NCBI GenBank assembly: GCA_019358875.1
Contig: JAHHIF010000007.1
Span: forward strand, 62,001 to 126,000
Origin: Symplocastrum torsivum CPER-KK1
Lineage (GTDB): Bacteria > Cyanobacteriota > Cyanobacteriia > Cyanobacteriales > Coleofasciculaceae
Direction: 5' to 3'
Length of the DNA: 64,000 nt
Part shown: positions 53,997 through 62,403 of the stretch, piece by piece
Numbering within the stretch: position 1 is the first letter of the stretch
How the letters are laid out: each line of letters starts with the position of its first letter
Position numbers and translations under genes: made by a program
Notes under the pieces: generated by a model
What the model was told of the DNA's origin: nothing
Seen by the model: the letters and a program-made list of their open reading frames with translations, nothing else
The model's database searches: none

Positions 53997-54194
53997 TTAG
54001 TGGCTTCCTCCCCGTTCCATAGCTCTCTGTACGGGTTTATTACTCGCCTGGGTCGCAGTTTTTTCCCAATCTGCCTGCTCTAACACCGCATCCAACACAT
54101 CCGTAATGTTGCAACGTTGCTCAAAAGCAATGCGCCTCAAAATTTCGTGATGCTCTGGCTGTATGTATACTGGCTTTCTTTGTGTCTGTGCCAT
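53997..54194 (-). CDS. Ribbon-helix-helix protein, likely regulator of the C5 methyltransferase
   Basis: 65 residues: MAQTQRKPVYIQPEHHEILRR (beta strand plus helix start), IAFEQRCNITDVLDAVLEQADW (helix 2) and a basic/polar tail (NKPVQRAMERGGSH). The pattern fits CopG/Arc-type repressors. It diverges from a cytosine methyltransferase gene, with TTAGCTAA palindromes between them, which suggests a control protein for the methylation locus. A second, truncated copy with the same N terminus lies at 56272-56388 before the other methyltransferase. Confidence 0.75.
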   Translation of the reverse strand: MAQTQRKPVYIQPEHHEILRRIAFEQRCNITDVLDAVLEQADWEKTATQASNKPVQRAMERGGSH

Positions 54195-54233
54195 TTCCCG
54201 TATTTTTCAGTAAGTTGCGTTCAGCCCATTGTA

Positions 54234-54281
54234 CCTTAGCTAAGGAAATAAGTTGACAATTAGCTAATTATCTAATTTAAT
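54234..54281. promoter_or_regulatory. Operator and promoter of the first C5 methyltransferase
   Basis: Two palindromes with core TTAGCTAA: CCTTAGCTAAGG (54234-54245) and AATTAGCTAATT (54258-54269), 24 bp centre to centre. The second overlaps a -35 TTGACA (54253-54258); a -10 TTTAAT follows at 54276-54281. Same layout is repeated upstream of the second methyltransferase (56429-56470). Likely RHH operators. Confidence 0.65.
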
Positions 54282-54384
54282 AATTTTATAGACAACCAAT
54301 ACCCCCGCATTTTGGAAGTATCGAAAACAGAGCGATCGCATATTTTTAAAGTTTGTGATTTATTTACGGAAGAATAGAAAGTCA

Positions 54385-55455
54385 ATGAAAAAAACGATAG
54401 TCTCTTTGTTTTCGGGCTGCGGCGGATTGGATATAGGCTTTCGTAAAGCCGACTTCAATGTCCTATGGGCAAATGAGTACGATAAAGATATTTGGTCAAC
54501 CTACGAACACAATCATCCAGATACATTTCTCGAACGACGAGACATCAGAAAAATTGCTTCAGAAGAAATTCCCGATTGTATTGGAATCATTGGCGGTCCT
54601 CCATGCCAAAGCTGGAGTGAGGGGGGTACTCAGCGAGGGATTGATGACGATCGCGGAAGGCTGTTTTTAGAGTACGTGCGTATTTTAAAACACAAGCAAC
54701 CTCTATTTTTCCTAGCAGAGAATGTCTCTGGAATGCTGCATAAAAAGCATGGCTCAGCACTACGAAACATCATTGCAGCCTTTGAAGAAGCTGGCTATGC
54801 TGTCTCCTTCAAGTTACTGAATGCTAAGTGCTATAACGTCCCACAGGACAGAAAGCGAGTCATTTTTATTGGCTATCACGTTGATTTGAATAAATGCTTT
54901 AATTTTGAATCGTTAGTGCCTGGTTCTGGGGTTCCTACTCTACGAGATGCCATTTGGGATTTACGCGATTCGGCAACTCCAGCCTTAGCAAATAATAAGA
55001 CACGAGGGGAAGCTTGCCTTGTACCAAATCATGAATACATGGTTGGTGGGTTCTCTAGTATTTATATGTCGCGTAACCGAGTTCGTGCTTGGAATGAACC
55101 ATCTTTTACTGTCCAAGCTGGTGGTCGTCATGCACCCATCCATCCCCAGGCAAACAAGATGATTCAGGTGGGAAAAGATCAATGGATATTTGACCCTAAT
55201 TCATCAAAACCTTATCAGAGATTATCAGTGCGAGAGTGTGCCAGAATTCAGACATTTCCTGATGAATTTATTTTTTACTATGAAAGACTGGCTGATGGAT
55301 ATAAGATGATTGGTAATGCGGTGCCTGTAAACTTGAGCTATGCTTTAGCACAGGTAATACACAAAGATTTATTTGACTCCAATAAAGATGTAATAGAAAA
55401 TGAACAATCCAGTAAGATTGTAGAGCCAGTACAGTTGAGTCTTGCTCTTTTTTAA
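54385..55455 (+). CDS. C5 cytosine methyltransferase, HaeIII (GGCC)-like
   Basis: DNA (cytosine-5) methyltransferase from ATG 54385 (GGAAGAA upstream), 356 aa. SAM motif I TIVSLFSGCGGLDIGFRKAD, catalytic GGPPCQSWSEGG with Cys74, then LFLEYVRILKHKQPLFFLAE, ENV in FFLAENVSGM, and the target-recognition part with GFSSIYMSRNRVRAWNEPSF and RLSVRECARIQTFPDEF, ending MIGNAVPVNLSYALAQ. Whole-length pattern matches the M.HaeIII/M.NgoPII group (GGCC) by memory. Protects DNA in a restriction-modification system; its likely nuclease is the convergent broken gene. Confidence 0.9.
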   Translation: MKKTIVSLFSGCGGLDIGFRKADFNVLWANEYDKDIWSTYEHNHPDTFLERRDIRKIASEEIPDCIGIIGGPPCQSWSEGGTQRGIDDDRGRLFLEYVRILKHKQPLFFLAENVSGMLHKKHGSALRNIIAAFEEAGYAVSFKLLNAKCYNVPQDRKRVIFIGYHVDLNKCFNFESLVPGSGVPTLRDAIWDLRDSATPALANNKTRGEACLVPNHEYMVGGFSSIYMSRNRVRAWNEPSFTVQAGGRHAPIHPQANKMIQVGKDQWIFDPNSSKPYQRLSVRECARIQTFPDEFIFYYERLADGYKMIGNAVPVNLSYALAQVIHKDLFDSNKDVIENEQSSKIVEPVQLSLALF

Positions 55456-55467
55456 GAGAATACTAGG

Positions 55468-56238
55468 CTACTGGCTTTTTTCAATCATTAAAAAATATAC
55501 TGTTTTTCTATCCACTTCATCAACATCGTCTCTCCATCCAAGTCGTGGAGTTCCAACGACATCATTAAATACCCAAGGAAAATTCCCTGGCTTGCTTGAA
55601 AGACCTAAAGCCCTTTGATGTTCACTATTACTGGACTGCCCTACTCATTGCCTTCTAATAGCTATTTGAAAATTTTCTTTGTAGGTCTCGAAGTACTCAT
55701 CAAACGAGTAAAAGAAAACCTCTGATATACTTATATTTATTGCTGGTGCTTCTAAGATAAACTCTGCTGGGTGAATTGATTTTCCTATATTGGGACTTCC
55801 TAGCATCATCAAATAATTCAAAAGCGTTTTAAAATCTTTTTCTGATAGAAATTCTTGCCAAGGGAGATTTCTATTTGGAAGAAGACCCTCATGGAATTTT
55901 TTAATCTCTCTATCTATCTGAGTTATTTTTGATTGAGGCTTAGTCAATCCTAGAGTTGAATATACTTCAAGGATATTTGCTCTCTGTAAACGATTAAAAG
56001 CAAACGATCCTCCGGCTTGTTTTACTGAAACCCCTGTGCTATTGAGATAAACATCTGCTTTTTTTCTAGAATCCGTAGTTAATATTTCTGATATGTCATC
56101 TAAAGATTGTGCTGAGCGATAGCCTGGTCGATTACTTAAAGGTATTCCTATTTCCACAAGTTGACCAATGTGCCTGAGACTTATACTTCCCATATTTGAG
56201 AAGAGAAATTCACATATCGCTTTTTCATTACCCGCCAC
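55468..56238 (-). pseudogene. Restriction endonuclease-like gene interrupted by an in-frame stop
   Basis: The first frame encodes 197 residues (MAGNEKAICEFLFSNMGSIS to FQIAIRRQ), then TGA at 55645-55647; the same frame continues without a shift through GQSSNSEHQRALGLSSKPGN, FPWVFNDVVGTPRLGWRDDV and VDRKTVYFLMIEKSQ to TAG at 55468. Candidate nuclease elements are KKADVYLNSTGVSVKQAGGS (Asp followed by a VK). By place it is the restriction enzyme partner of a neighbouring methyltransferase. Loss of restriction by a nonsense mutation would leave harmless methylation; alternatively TGA is read through at low level. Family not recognised with certainty. Confidence 0.7.
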
Positions 56239-56271
56239 ACTTGCGCCTCCTAAAGGTTGTTGACGATTTTT

Positions 56272-56388
56272 TCAAGGAACACCTAAAACTCTTTGTATTA
56301 TGTTATGACATTGCTCAAAGGCAATGTACCCCAGAATTTTATAATGCTCTGGCTGTATGTATACTGGCTTTCTTTGTGTCTGTGCCAT
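56272..56388 (-). pseudogene. Truncated second copy of the RHH regulator
   Basis: Starts MAQTQRKPVYIQPEH, identical to the RHH protein at 53997-54194 for 15 residues, then YKILGYIAFEQCHNI, and leaves the family sequence (IQRVLGVP) to stop after 38 residues. Helix 2 is lost, so dimer formation and DNA binding are unlikely. It lies upstream of, and on the same strand as, the restriction-endonuclease-like gene. Confidence 0.75.
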
Positions 56389-56428
56389 TTTGCATGTTTT
56401 CCGTAACCGACTTTAGGTACATTATATC

Positions 56429-56470
56429 TTAGCTAAAAAGCTAGCTTGAAAATTAGCTAATTATCCAATT
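56429..56470. promoter_or_regulatory. Second copy of the RHH operator/promoter module
   Basis: TTAGCTAA at 56429-56436 and AATTAGCTAATT at 56451-56462, with the same 24-bp spacing as in the first copy, followed by AT-rich -10-like sequence ~55 bp before the second methyltransferase. TTGAAA at 56446 could serve as -35. Duplicated from, or with, 54234-54281. Confidence 0.6.
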
Positions 56471-56523
56471 TAATAAAATGACTTGATGATTCTCTTGTTA
56501 TTTCTGTGGTCTGAGGATTAAAA

Positions 56524-57711
56524 ATGAAAAAACTATTTATAGATTTATTCTCAGGAGCCGGAGGACTTTCCTGCGGCTTAGAAATGTCTGGGTTCAAATG
56601 CTTGCTGGGGATCGATCAAGATAAGACGGCTATTGAAACTTTTAAATTAAATCACAAATATGCCAAAGCTATTGCTGGCGATATTAGAGAAATATCTACA
56701 GAATCTATAAAGGAGCTTATTGGAAATCAAAAGGTAAATCTTATTTGCGGCGGTCCTCCTTGCCAAGGATTTTCAACAATTGGTCAAAACAATAAAGAAG
56801 ACGAAAGAAACTTCCTTTTCTGGGAGTTTGTCAGGTTTGTCGAAGCCTTCAAGCCAGATTATATTTTAATGGAAAATGTGACAGGTCTTCTTGCAAAAAA
56901 GAACGAGAATACCTTAAATACAATTATTAAATGTTTTACAAATTTAGGTTATACCATTGATGTTAAAGTTTTATCAGCACATCAGTATGGAGTACCGGAA
57001 AAGAGGAGAAGAACTATTTTCCTAGGAAATAAATTTGGTGTTGTTAACATCTATCCAGAGCAGTTGTTTAAGAATTCAGAAAACGAATGTACTAATTTAC
57101 CTTTACCCAGAACTGTTGACTGGGCATTCAGAAACCTATGTGAAGTTAATGGTAGAGCTTTTAATCATGATCTAGACAGTGCCCAAATACCTAATGAGAT
57201 AGAAAAGAAACGGCTCCAGTTTATCCCTGAAGGAAAAAGTGTTAGGTATGAAAAAGATGAGGTAGCGTACCTTCCTAAAGAATTATGGTTTGACGTAGAT
57301 TGGGAAAAGCTTCATGAAGAAAGATTTAGAGAAGCAAAGCTAAACAGACTTAGCAGAAATAGTTGTTCTGGCACAATTAATACAAATCGTACAAGTTATT
57401 ATCATCCAATCGAAAATCGTTATTTAACTGCTAGAGAAGCTGCAGCAATTCAATCTTTTCCTCCCGATTACATTTTCTGCGGAAGTCTTAATCAACAGTG
57501 GAGGCAAATTGGTAACGCAGTTCCACCTCTGTTAGCTAAAGCCATTGGGGAAGCAATACTTAAACTTGATCAGTGTAAAGATTTAATGGAAAAAACTCTT
57601 TCCATTCAAGATGTAAGTTCAGTTAGAGCTACGGCTTTTTCTTACAGAGAAAATGTAGATGAACATCAAACCATAAGAATCGCCTCGGTTATATCTCAGA
57701 GTAACCCTTAA
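56524..57711 (+). CDS. C5 cytosine methyltransferase, second type
   Basis: 395-residue DNA (cytosine-5) methyltransferase. Motif I LFIDLFSGAGGLSCGLEMSG, catalytic CGGPPCQGFSTIGQ with Cys80, motif VI MENVTGLLAKKNEN, motif VIII QYGVPEKRRRTIFLG, and ENRYLTAREAAAIQSFPPDY with QIGNAVPPLLAKAIGEA. Its target-recognition stretch (about residues 200-280) is unrelated to that of the gene at 54385, so the specificity differs and is unknown. AT-rich, like its neighbours, suggesting acquired DNA. Preceded by a copy of the RHH operator module. Confidence 0.9.
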   Translation: MKKLFIDLFSGAGGLSCGLEMSGFKCLLGIDQDKTAIETFKLNHKYAKAIAGDIREISTESIKELIGNQKVNLICGGPPCQGFSTIGQNNKEDERNFLFWEFVRFVEAFKPDYILMENVTGLLAKKNENTLNTIIKCFTNLGYTIDVKVLSAHQYGVPEKRRRTIFLGNKFGVVNIYPEQLFKNSENECTNLPLPRTVDWAFRNLCEVNGRAFNHDLDSAQIPNEIEKKRLQFIPEGKSVRYEKDEVAYLPKELWFDVDWEKLHEERFREAKLNRLSRNSCSGTINTNRTSYYHPIENRYLTAREAAAIQSFPPDYIFCGSLNQQWRQIGNAVPPLLAKAIGEAILKLDQCKDLMEKTLSIQDVSSVRATAFSYRENVDEHQTIRIASVISQSNP

Positions 57712-57767
57712 GTTTTAGTGATAGTGATGCAAAGCAGACTCGTCAACTGTGTGTAATCCATGAAAAT

Positions 57768-57843
57768 GCGATCGCGCCAAGTCACTCAAACTACGGTAGC
57801 TAAATGCGATCGCGTTTCTCTTGAGCAGCATTTATGCGATCGC
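57768..57843. repeat. Cluster of three HIP1 sites
   Basis: GCGATCGC at 57768, 57806 and 57836, each in the context ATGCGATCGCG, within 76 bp of non-coding DNA. HIP1 is dispersed through cyanobacterial genomes, usually singly; the spacing here (38 and 30 bp) is unusually tight. Confidence 0.85.
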
Positions 57844-57984
57844 GATGAGAACTAAGCTCAAGACTTGCTCAACGATCCCAAAGTGTGAAAACTAACTCCA
57901 TCTAGGTATGACAGCCGTGTACTCAGGAGCATCACACCGTTGGCGAGGCAATAATAAAGACAGACTTCCTAACTACCTGCCTGC

Positions 57985-59370
57985 ATGAGTTATTGTCTCA
58001 ATCTTGGTTGCCCGGAACCTGAAAATCCAGATGATGTACACTCTTGCCAAAGTTGTGGCTTACCGTTGCTGCTAAAAGAGCGTTATCGAGCGATTGAACC
58101 AATTGGTCAAGGTGGCTTTGGCAAAACCTTCTTGGCAGTGGATGAGGATATGCCGTCGAAGCGGCAGTGCGTGATTAAGCAATTCTTTAACCAAAGTGGT
58201 CTAAATGCTCAGAAAGCCAAAGAATTATTTGTTCAAGAAGCAGTGCAACTGGAGAAGCTTGGCAAACAACATCTTCAAATTCCTGAACTGTTCGCCCACG
58301 TTGAGCTAGGCATTGGTCTGTTCTTGGTGCAAGAGTTTATCGACGGACAGAATTTGCTTCAGGAACTGAAACAGGAAGGCGCCTTTGACGAAGCCAAGAT
58401 TCGGCACTTGCTCAATGACTTGCTGCCTGTGCTTAGGTTTATCCACAGCCAGCAGGTTATTCACCGGGACATTAAGCCTGCCAATATCATTCGTCGCCAG
58501 GTTGATGGCAAACTTTTCTTAGTGGATTTTGGTGTTTCTAAATTTGCCACTGAGACTGCCTTGGCAAGAACTGGAACTGTGATAGGCACTCAAGGATACG
58601 CAGCACCCGAACAAAGCGAAGGCAAAGCTTACTTTTCTAGCGATCTCTTCGGTTTAGGTGCAACCTGCTTTCATCTGCTGACTAACACTCACCCCTCTAA
58701 GGTATTTTCCCAATATTGTGATTGGGAAAAATATCTCAGGATTAATCTGAACAAGAGCGGTATAGGCGATACACTGAGGCGTGTGCTAACCAAGCTATTG
58801 CAACCAGATATCAGTCAGCGCTACCAATCAGCAGAGGAAGTTCTTAAAGCTTTGGTTATCCAGCAGACAGAAGCACCCCCTGCTCATCTGAGTTCAGCAT
58901 TAGGGATAGATTTCAGCAGATTAAGGGATCTATTTGCAGCTAATAACTGGAGAGAGGCTAATGAAGAAACTATATCTGTAATGCTCCAGATAGCTGGTCA
59001 AGAAGAGGAGGGCTGCCTGGAACTCGAAAACATTGAAAGATTCCCCTGTATCTACCTTCGCACCATTGACCAGCTCTGGGTTAAATACAGCGCTGAACGC
59101 TTTGGTTTTAGCGTACAGAAGCGCATCTGGCAGAGCGTTGGTGGTACGAATACTCATGACGCAGAAGCAGAATGCCGTTTTGGTGAGGGTGTCGGATGGC
59201 TTAGAGGCGGGTTTTGGTTGTTTACTTCAATGAACTCTCGTCCTACCCTTGAAGCTCCGGAGGGGTACTTCCCAGATTGGTGGATGGTATCGGGTTGGAG
59301 TATGCAGTATTTTGGGGAAGATTGGCGGAGTTTTCGCCTCTTCTCTCGCATCGAGACTTGTGGATTATAG
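57985..59370 (+). CDS. Serine/threonine kinase with a GUN4 domain
   Basis: 461 residues. N-terminal zinc-ribbon-like CLNLGCPEPENPDDVHSCQS with Cys4, 9, 21 and 24. Kinase domain: GQGGFGKT (41-48), Lys65 in VIKQFF, HRDIKPANI (160-168), DFG (181-183), and GTQGYAAPEQSEGKAYFSSD. From about residue 305 a GUN4 domain: IDFSRLRDLFAANNWREANE, RFPCIYLRTIDQLWVKYSAE, RFGFSVQKRIWQSVGG and VGWLRGGFW. GUN4 binds protoporphyrin/Mg-protoporphyrin and stimulates Mg-chelatase, so this could be a porphyrin-responsive kinase. No membrane segment. Well-known family in cyanobacteria, target unknown. Confidence 0.9.
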   Translation: MSYCLNLGCPEPENPDDVHSCQSCGLPLLLKERYRAIEPIGQGGFGKTFLAVDEDMPSKRQCVIKQFFNQSGLNAQKAKELFVQEAVQLEKLGKQHLQIPELFAHVELGIGLFLVQEFIDGQNLLQELKQEGAFDEAKIRHLLNDLLPVLRFIHSQQVIHRDIKPANIIRRQVDGKLFLVDFGVSKFATETALARTGTVIGTQGYAAPEQSEGKAYFSSDLFGLGATCFHLLTNTHPSKVFSQYCDWEKYLRINLNKSGIGDTLRRVLTKLLQPDISQRYQSAEEVLKALVIQQTEAPPAHLSSALGIDFSRLRDLFAANNWREANEETISVMLQIAGQEEEGCLELENIERFPCIYLRTIDQLWVKYSAERFGFSVQKRIWQSVGGTNTHDAEAECRFGEGVGWLRGGFWLFTSMNSRPTLEAPEGYFPDWWMVSGWSMQYFGEDWRSFRLFSRIETCGL

Positions 59371-59528
59371 TCTCTAAGCCTTAAAGGCTGTTTTTAAAGT
59401 AAGATAGTGTCTCACTCTTGTAGAAGGCAGGTTGGAACTTGAGAAATCTCAGGTTTAGCCTTGAAGCGGTGAAATTCTTGCATAGGAAAGCTTTGACAGT
59501 CGCTTAACATTTGTTTAGAAATAGTCTC

Positions 59529-59864
59529 TTAGCCTACTGCAAACTCTGTAAATTGCCTTTTGAAGGGTGAATGAAACGCTAAGACAATATCGCTTTTAGG
59601 AACCCCTAGCTCTACTAATTGATTAGCAATACCAATCTCAGTGCCATCGTGCTGTATCCAGATTTTGCCATCTTTGATATCTAGATGCAACACACAACCA
59701 TATACTCGTCTTTTGTTATTCCAGCCAGCATGAACTAATTGATAATGGTCATGTTCACTATCAAAGATGGTTTGGGATTCAACATCTTCAGACGCTGACT
59801 TATAGCTAGCGTATTCTCTCAGTAAGTTTTGAATATGTTGGCGATATTCGTCTACTTCTCCCAT
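59529..59864 (-). CDS. xisI: XisI family protein
   Basis: 111 residues of the XisI (fdxN excision controlling factor) family: MGEVDEYRQHIQNLLREYAS, then FDSEHDHYQLVHAGWNNKRR, VYGCVLHLDIKDGKIWIQHD and IANQLVELGVPKSDIVLAFHSP. Overlaps xisH by 13 bp. XisH/XisI were named from the Nostoc fdxN element but occur widely as a pair outside it, with a possible toxin-antitoxin-like or nuclease-control role. No fdxN or recombinase gene is here. Confidence 0.88.
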   Translation of the reverse strand: MGEVDEYRQHIQNLLREYASYKSASEDVESQTIFDSEHDHYQLVHAGWNNKRRVYGCVLHLDIKDGKIWIQHDGTEIGIANQLVELGVPKSDIVLAFHSPFKRQFTEFAVG

Positions 59865-60268
59865 TGGACAATCACCTCAGTCTCAGGTTCATAAACGATT
59901 AGCTTGAGTTGATGATGCTGGATTGCCATTTGGGTAAAGGGAAGAGTAAAGAAAGTATCGTAAGCATCCACAGTAATAGCTAGATATAAAATCCGCTCTG
60001 GATCTTGTCTTTCCAAGACTAAACGATAATTCAAAAACTGTCCCAGAGCCAAATGAAACTCAGAAATGGCAGATGGTGCTAGAAAACTCTTAATCTCAAC
60101 GGCTATCTTTTGTCCGTCTTTCTCAGCAGCGATAACTTTTTCTGCACCTAAATCTATATAGATGTTAATGCCGCCAAAGCGAATGAACAACGGGTCATCA
60201 GTAATTAGCCACCCTTCTTTTTGAAGGGCGTTCTTTACAGCGTTGTGAAAGACATCTTTAGCAGACAT
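59852..60268 (-). CDS. xisH: XisH family protein
   Basis: 138 residues of the XisH family: MSAKDVFHNAVKNALQKEGW, LITDDPLFIRFGGINIYIDL, GAEKVIAAEKDGQKIAVEIK and SEFHLALGQFLNYRLVLERQ. The AVEIKSF strand with upstream acids resembles a PD-(D/E)XK nuclease core. First gene of the xisH-xisI pair; it starts 11 bp after the HerA-like gene on the same strand. Function of the pair outside heterocyst DNA rearrangement is unknown. Confidence 0.88.
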   Translation of the reverse strand: MSAKDVFHNAVKNALQKEGWLITDDPLFIRFGGINIYIDLGAEKVIAAEKDGQKIAVEIKSFLAPSAISEFHLALGQFLNYRLVLERQDPERILYLAITVDAYDTFFTLPFTQMAIQHHQLKLIVYEPETEVIVQWEK

Positions 60269-60279
60269 TGCCTATAGCC

Positions 60280-61992
60280 TCAAAACCCCAAATCAGCTTT
60301 AGCAGCTTCGGCAGCAGCGAATACTTCTTCATCACTCATTTCATCCCAAGCTGTATCACCAATTTCGGCATAGAATTTTTCGTCATAAGGACGAGTCCGC
60401 ACCACGACTGGCATCGGGACGGCGTGACCTAGAATTAAGGCTTGTTGCTTGGAGTCGAGTTTGGCAAGTACCGATCGCAAACTTTGCCCCCCAGATACCC
60501 CTGTAAAGATTGCCTCAATATCTTTGTCATCATTCAGCAAGGCTGTAATACGGGTACCAATCTGGGACATCACTTCGTTGTCAATCCCAGAAGGACGCTG
60601 ATCGACTACCAGTAGGGTGACAAAGTATTTACGCATCTCACGGGCAATGATCCCAAAGATTGTTTGACGAACTGTAGCGGGATCGAGGAAACGGTGTGCT
60701 TCTTCGATGGTAATGACGAGTGGGCGGGGGCGATCAATTGGATTTTTCGACTGCAAGAACTTCTCTGCCTTGCGTACATAGCTGCCATGAATGCGGCGAG
60801 TCATCACGTTCGTTGCCAACATATAGGACAGCATATTGGACTGGGAACCGAATTCCACCACCACATGCTTACCCGCTTCTAGGGATTGCAAAATCTGATC
60901 GACATAGTTATGTGGACAAGCGCTACGCATATATTTCAACTCATCCAAGCGCAGCAGTTTGCGCTGCAATGCCATGATTGAGGATTTGTTGCCTCGCTTC
61001 TCGTCGCAAAACATCTGAATTTCTTCATTGGTCATATTGAGCAACTGAGTAATCCAGGATTTGCCAAACTCGTTACGGAGAATGATCGCATTTTCCAAAC
61101 TTGCCTCAGAAAGGTTTAACTCTTGACGCACCAACATGATGTCTTCGACTTCAATTTGGTCGTAGCTGAGATAAAGTTCATGGGCATCACGTATCCCCCG
61201 ACGTTTGGTTGATTCGGGATCGAGGGTGTAAACCTGCACCTGGCTGGGAAATAGCTGGCGCAAGCCTTTTACCGTGCTGAATTGTTTGCCCTCCGAGACG
61301 GCTTCCCAGCCATATTCCGAGTGCATATCAAAAATTAGGTTAACTGCCGCTTGCTTGCGGATAATTCCCGATAGTAGTAACCGAGTCAGGAAAGATTTTC
61401 CCGTGCCAGATTTGCCGAAGACACCATTACTGCGTTCGATGAATCGATCTAAATCGATGCATACGGGAACGTCCATGTCAAGGGGCTGACCAATGGCAAA
61501 ATTCCGCCGAGTCGGGTCATCTTCCCAACCAAAGACAGCACGAAAATCGCGATCGCTTGCGTCATATACCTGAGAGAAGTGGCTAGGAATTGTTTTCACT
61601 GGCAACAATTCCATACTCTCGCTACTTTGGGCTTGAAAGGAGCCAAGTGAAGTGTTTCCATTAAGGACAATGGCTGACTTCCCATTGCTCAACTCTTGTG
61701 GCGTAAACATCAGCATTGGCGTGAGATTAACTGTCCCAAACGTGCCACTACCAGCCAAAACTTCTCGTAAAAAGTCATCGTCAGCGCTGGGAGGGTTGGC
61801 AAGAATTCGTTGGCTGGATGTTCCTAGAGTGACATCAGTGAGCATACAGAAAAAGCGCGATCGCACGCCTTGGACTACCAAAAATTTGCCAACTCGCATC
61901 TCTTCCACAGAGACATCAGGGTGCAAACGCACTTCCAATCCTGCGGAAAGAGAACCTTGAATAACTGAGCCTAATGGCTGATCTAAATTCAT
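60280..61992 (-). CDS. HerA-like hexameric ATPase (DUF87)
   Basis: 570 residues from ATG 61992 (MNLDQPLGSVIQGSLSAGLE). N-terminal beta-barrel (about 1-110, VGKFLVVQGVRSRFFCMLTD), then a RecA-like motor: Walker A GVFGKSGTGKSFLTRL near 205, IFDMHSEYGWEA, Walker B LVITIEEAHRFLD, sensor LLVVDQRPSGIDNEVMSQIG and an arginine-finger region. HerA pumps DNA, usually with NurA nuclease in archaea; in bacteria it also appears in defence and DNA-handling contexts. No NurA is adjacent; xisHI follow in the same direction within 11 bp, suggesting one transcript. Confidence 0.85.
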   Translation of the reverse strand: MNLDQPLGSVIQGSLSAGLEVRLHPDVSVEEMRVGKFLVVQGVRSRFFCMLTDVTLGTSSQRILANPPSADDDFLREVLAGSGTFGTVNLTPMLMFTPQELSNGKSAIVLNGNTSLGSFQAQSSESMELLPVKTIPSHFSQVYDASDRDFRAVFGWEDDPTRRNFAIGQPLDMDVPVCIDLDRFIERSNGVFGKSGTGKSFLTRLLLSGIIRKQAAVNLIFDMHSEYGWEAVSEGKQFSTVKGLRQLFPSQVQVYTLDPESTKRRGIRDAHELYLSYDQIEVEDIMLVRQELNLSEASLENAIILRNEFGKSWITQLLNMTNEEIQMFCDEKRGNKSSIMALQRKLLRLDELKYMRSACPHNYVDQILQSLEAGKHVVVEFGSQSNMLSYMLATNVMTRRIHGSYVRKAEKFLQSKNPIDRPRPLVITIEEAHRFLDPATVRQTIFGIIAREMRKYFVTLLVVDQRPSGIDNEVMSQIGTRITALLNDDKDIEAIFTGVSGGQSLRSVLAKLDSKQQALILGHAVPMPVVVRTRPYDEKFYAEIGDTAWDEMSDEEVFAAAEAAKADLGF

Positions 61993-62297
61993 CGCGGCAA
62001 CTGTTCTAATGCTAGAAAGCATATCTCAGGTTTAACTTACTTATCTCGTATTCTTGCCCTGTCAAATGCAACTGACAGCTCTTTTTTTATTCCCCAACCG
62101 TCAGTTACCTTCAAAACACAAAGGAAACTAATCATACCTGCTAATAGTACATAAGTACCATTATTTTGCATCTAGTGGCATCTATAGCAGTCGCCAAGAC
62201 GACTCTTGACTCTCGCTTTCATACTGAAACCAAGTCCCGTCAATATGCATCCCCTCTACCGTCTGCCTTTTGTCATACTGCATCATTAATTAATTTC

Positions 62298-62394
62298 AGG
62301 ACTTACGCAGAAAATCTAGTAGCAGGGTGCGTTAAAAAACACACCCTGCTACAGCTAGCGTTTAGCCTTTGATGAATAATTTTGCGTAAGTCCT
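62298..62394. mobile_element. 97-bp MITE-like unit
   Basis: Terminal inverted repeats AGGACTTACGCA / TGCGTAAGTCCT (12 bp, perfect) enclose a nested hairpin with 11-bp arms GTAGCAGGGTG / CACCCTGCTAC. No coding content. It sits in the spacer between the HerA-like gene and the GST gene. One copy of the terminal sequence also occurs near 49204, next to another hairpin. Miniature elements of this kind are common in cyanobacterial genomes; the parent transposase is not in the window. Confidence 0.75.
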
Positions 62395-62403
62395 AAACCG
62401 ACT

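Noticed and set aside
59529..60268. An fdxN-type excision element around xisH/xisI
   Set aside because: No recombinase (xisF) or nif gene is in the window, and the pair is widespread outside such elements.
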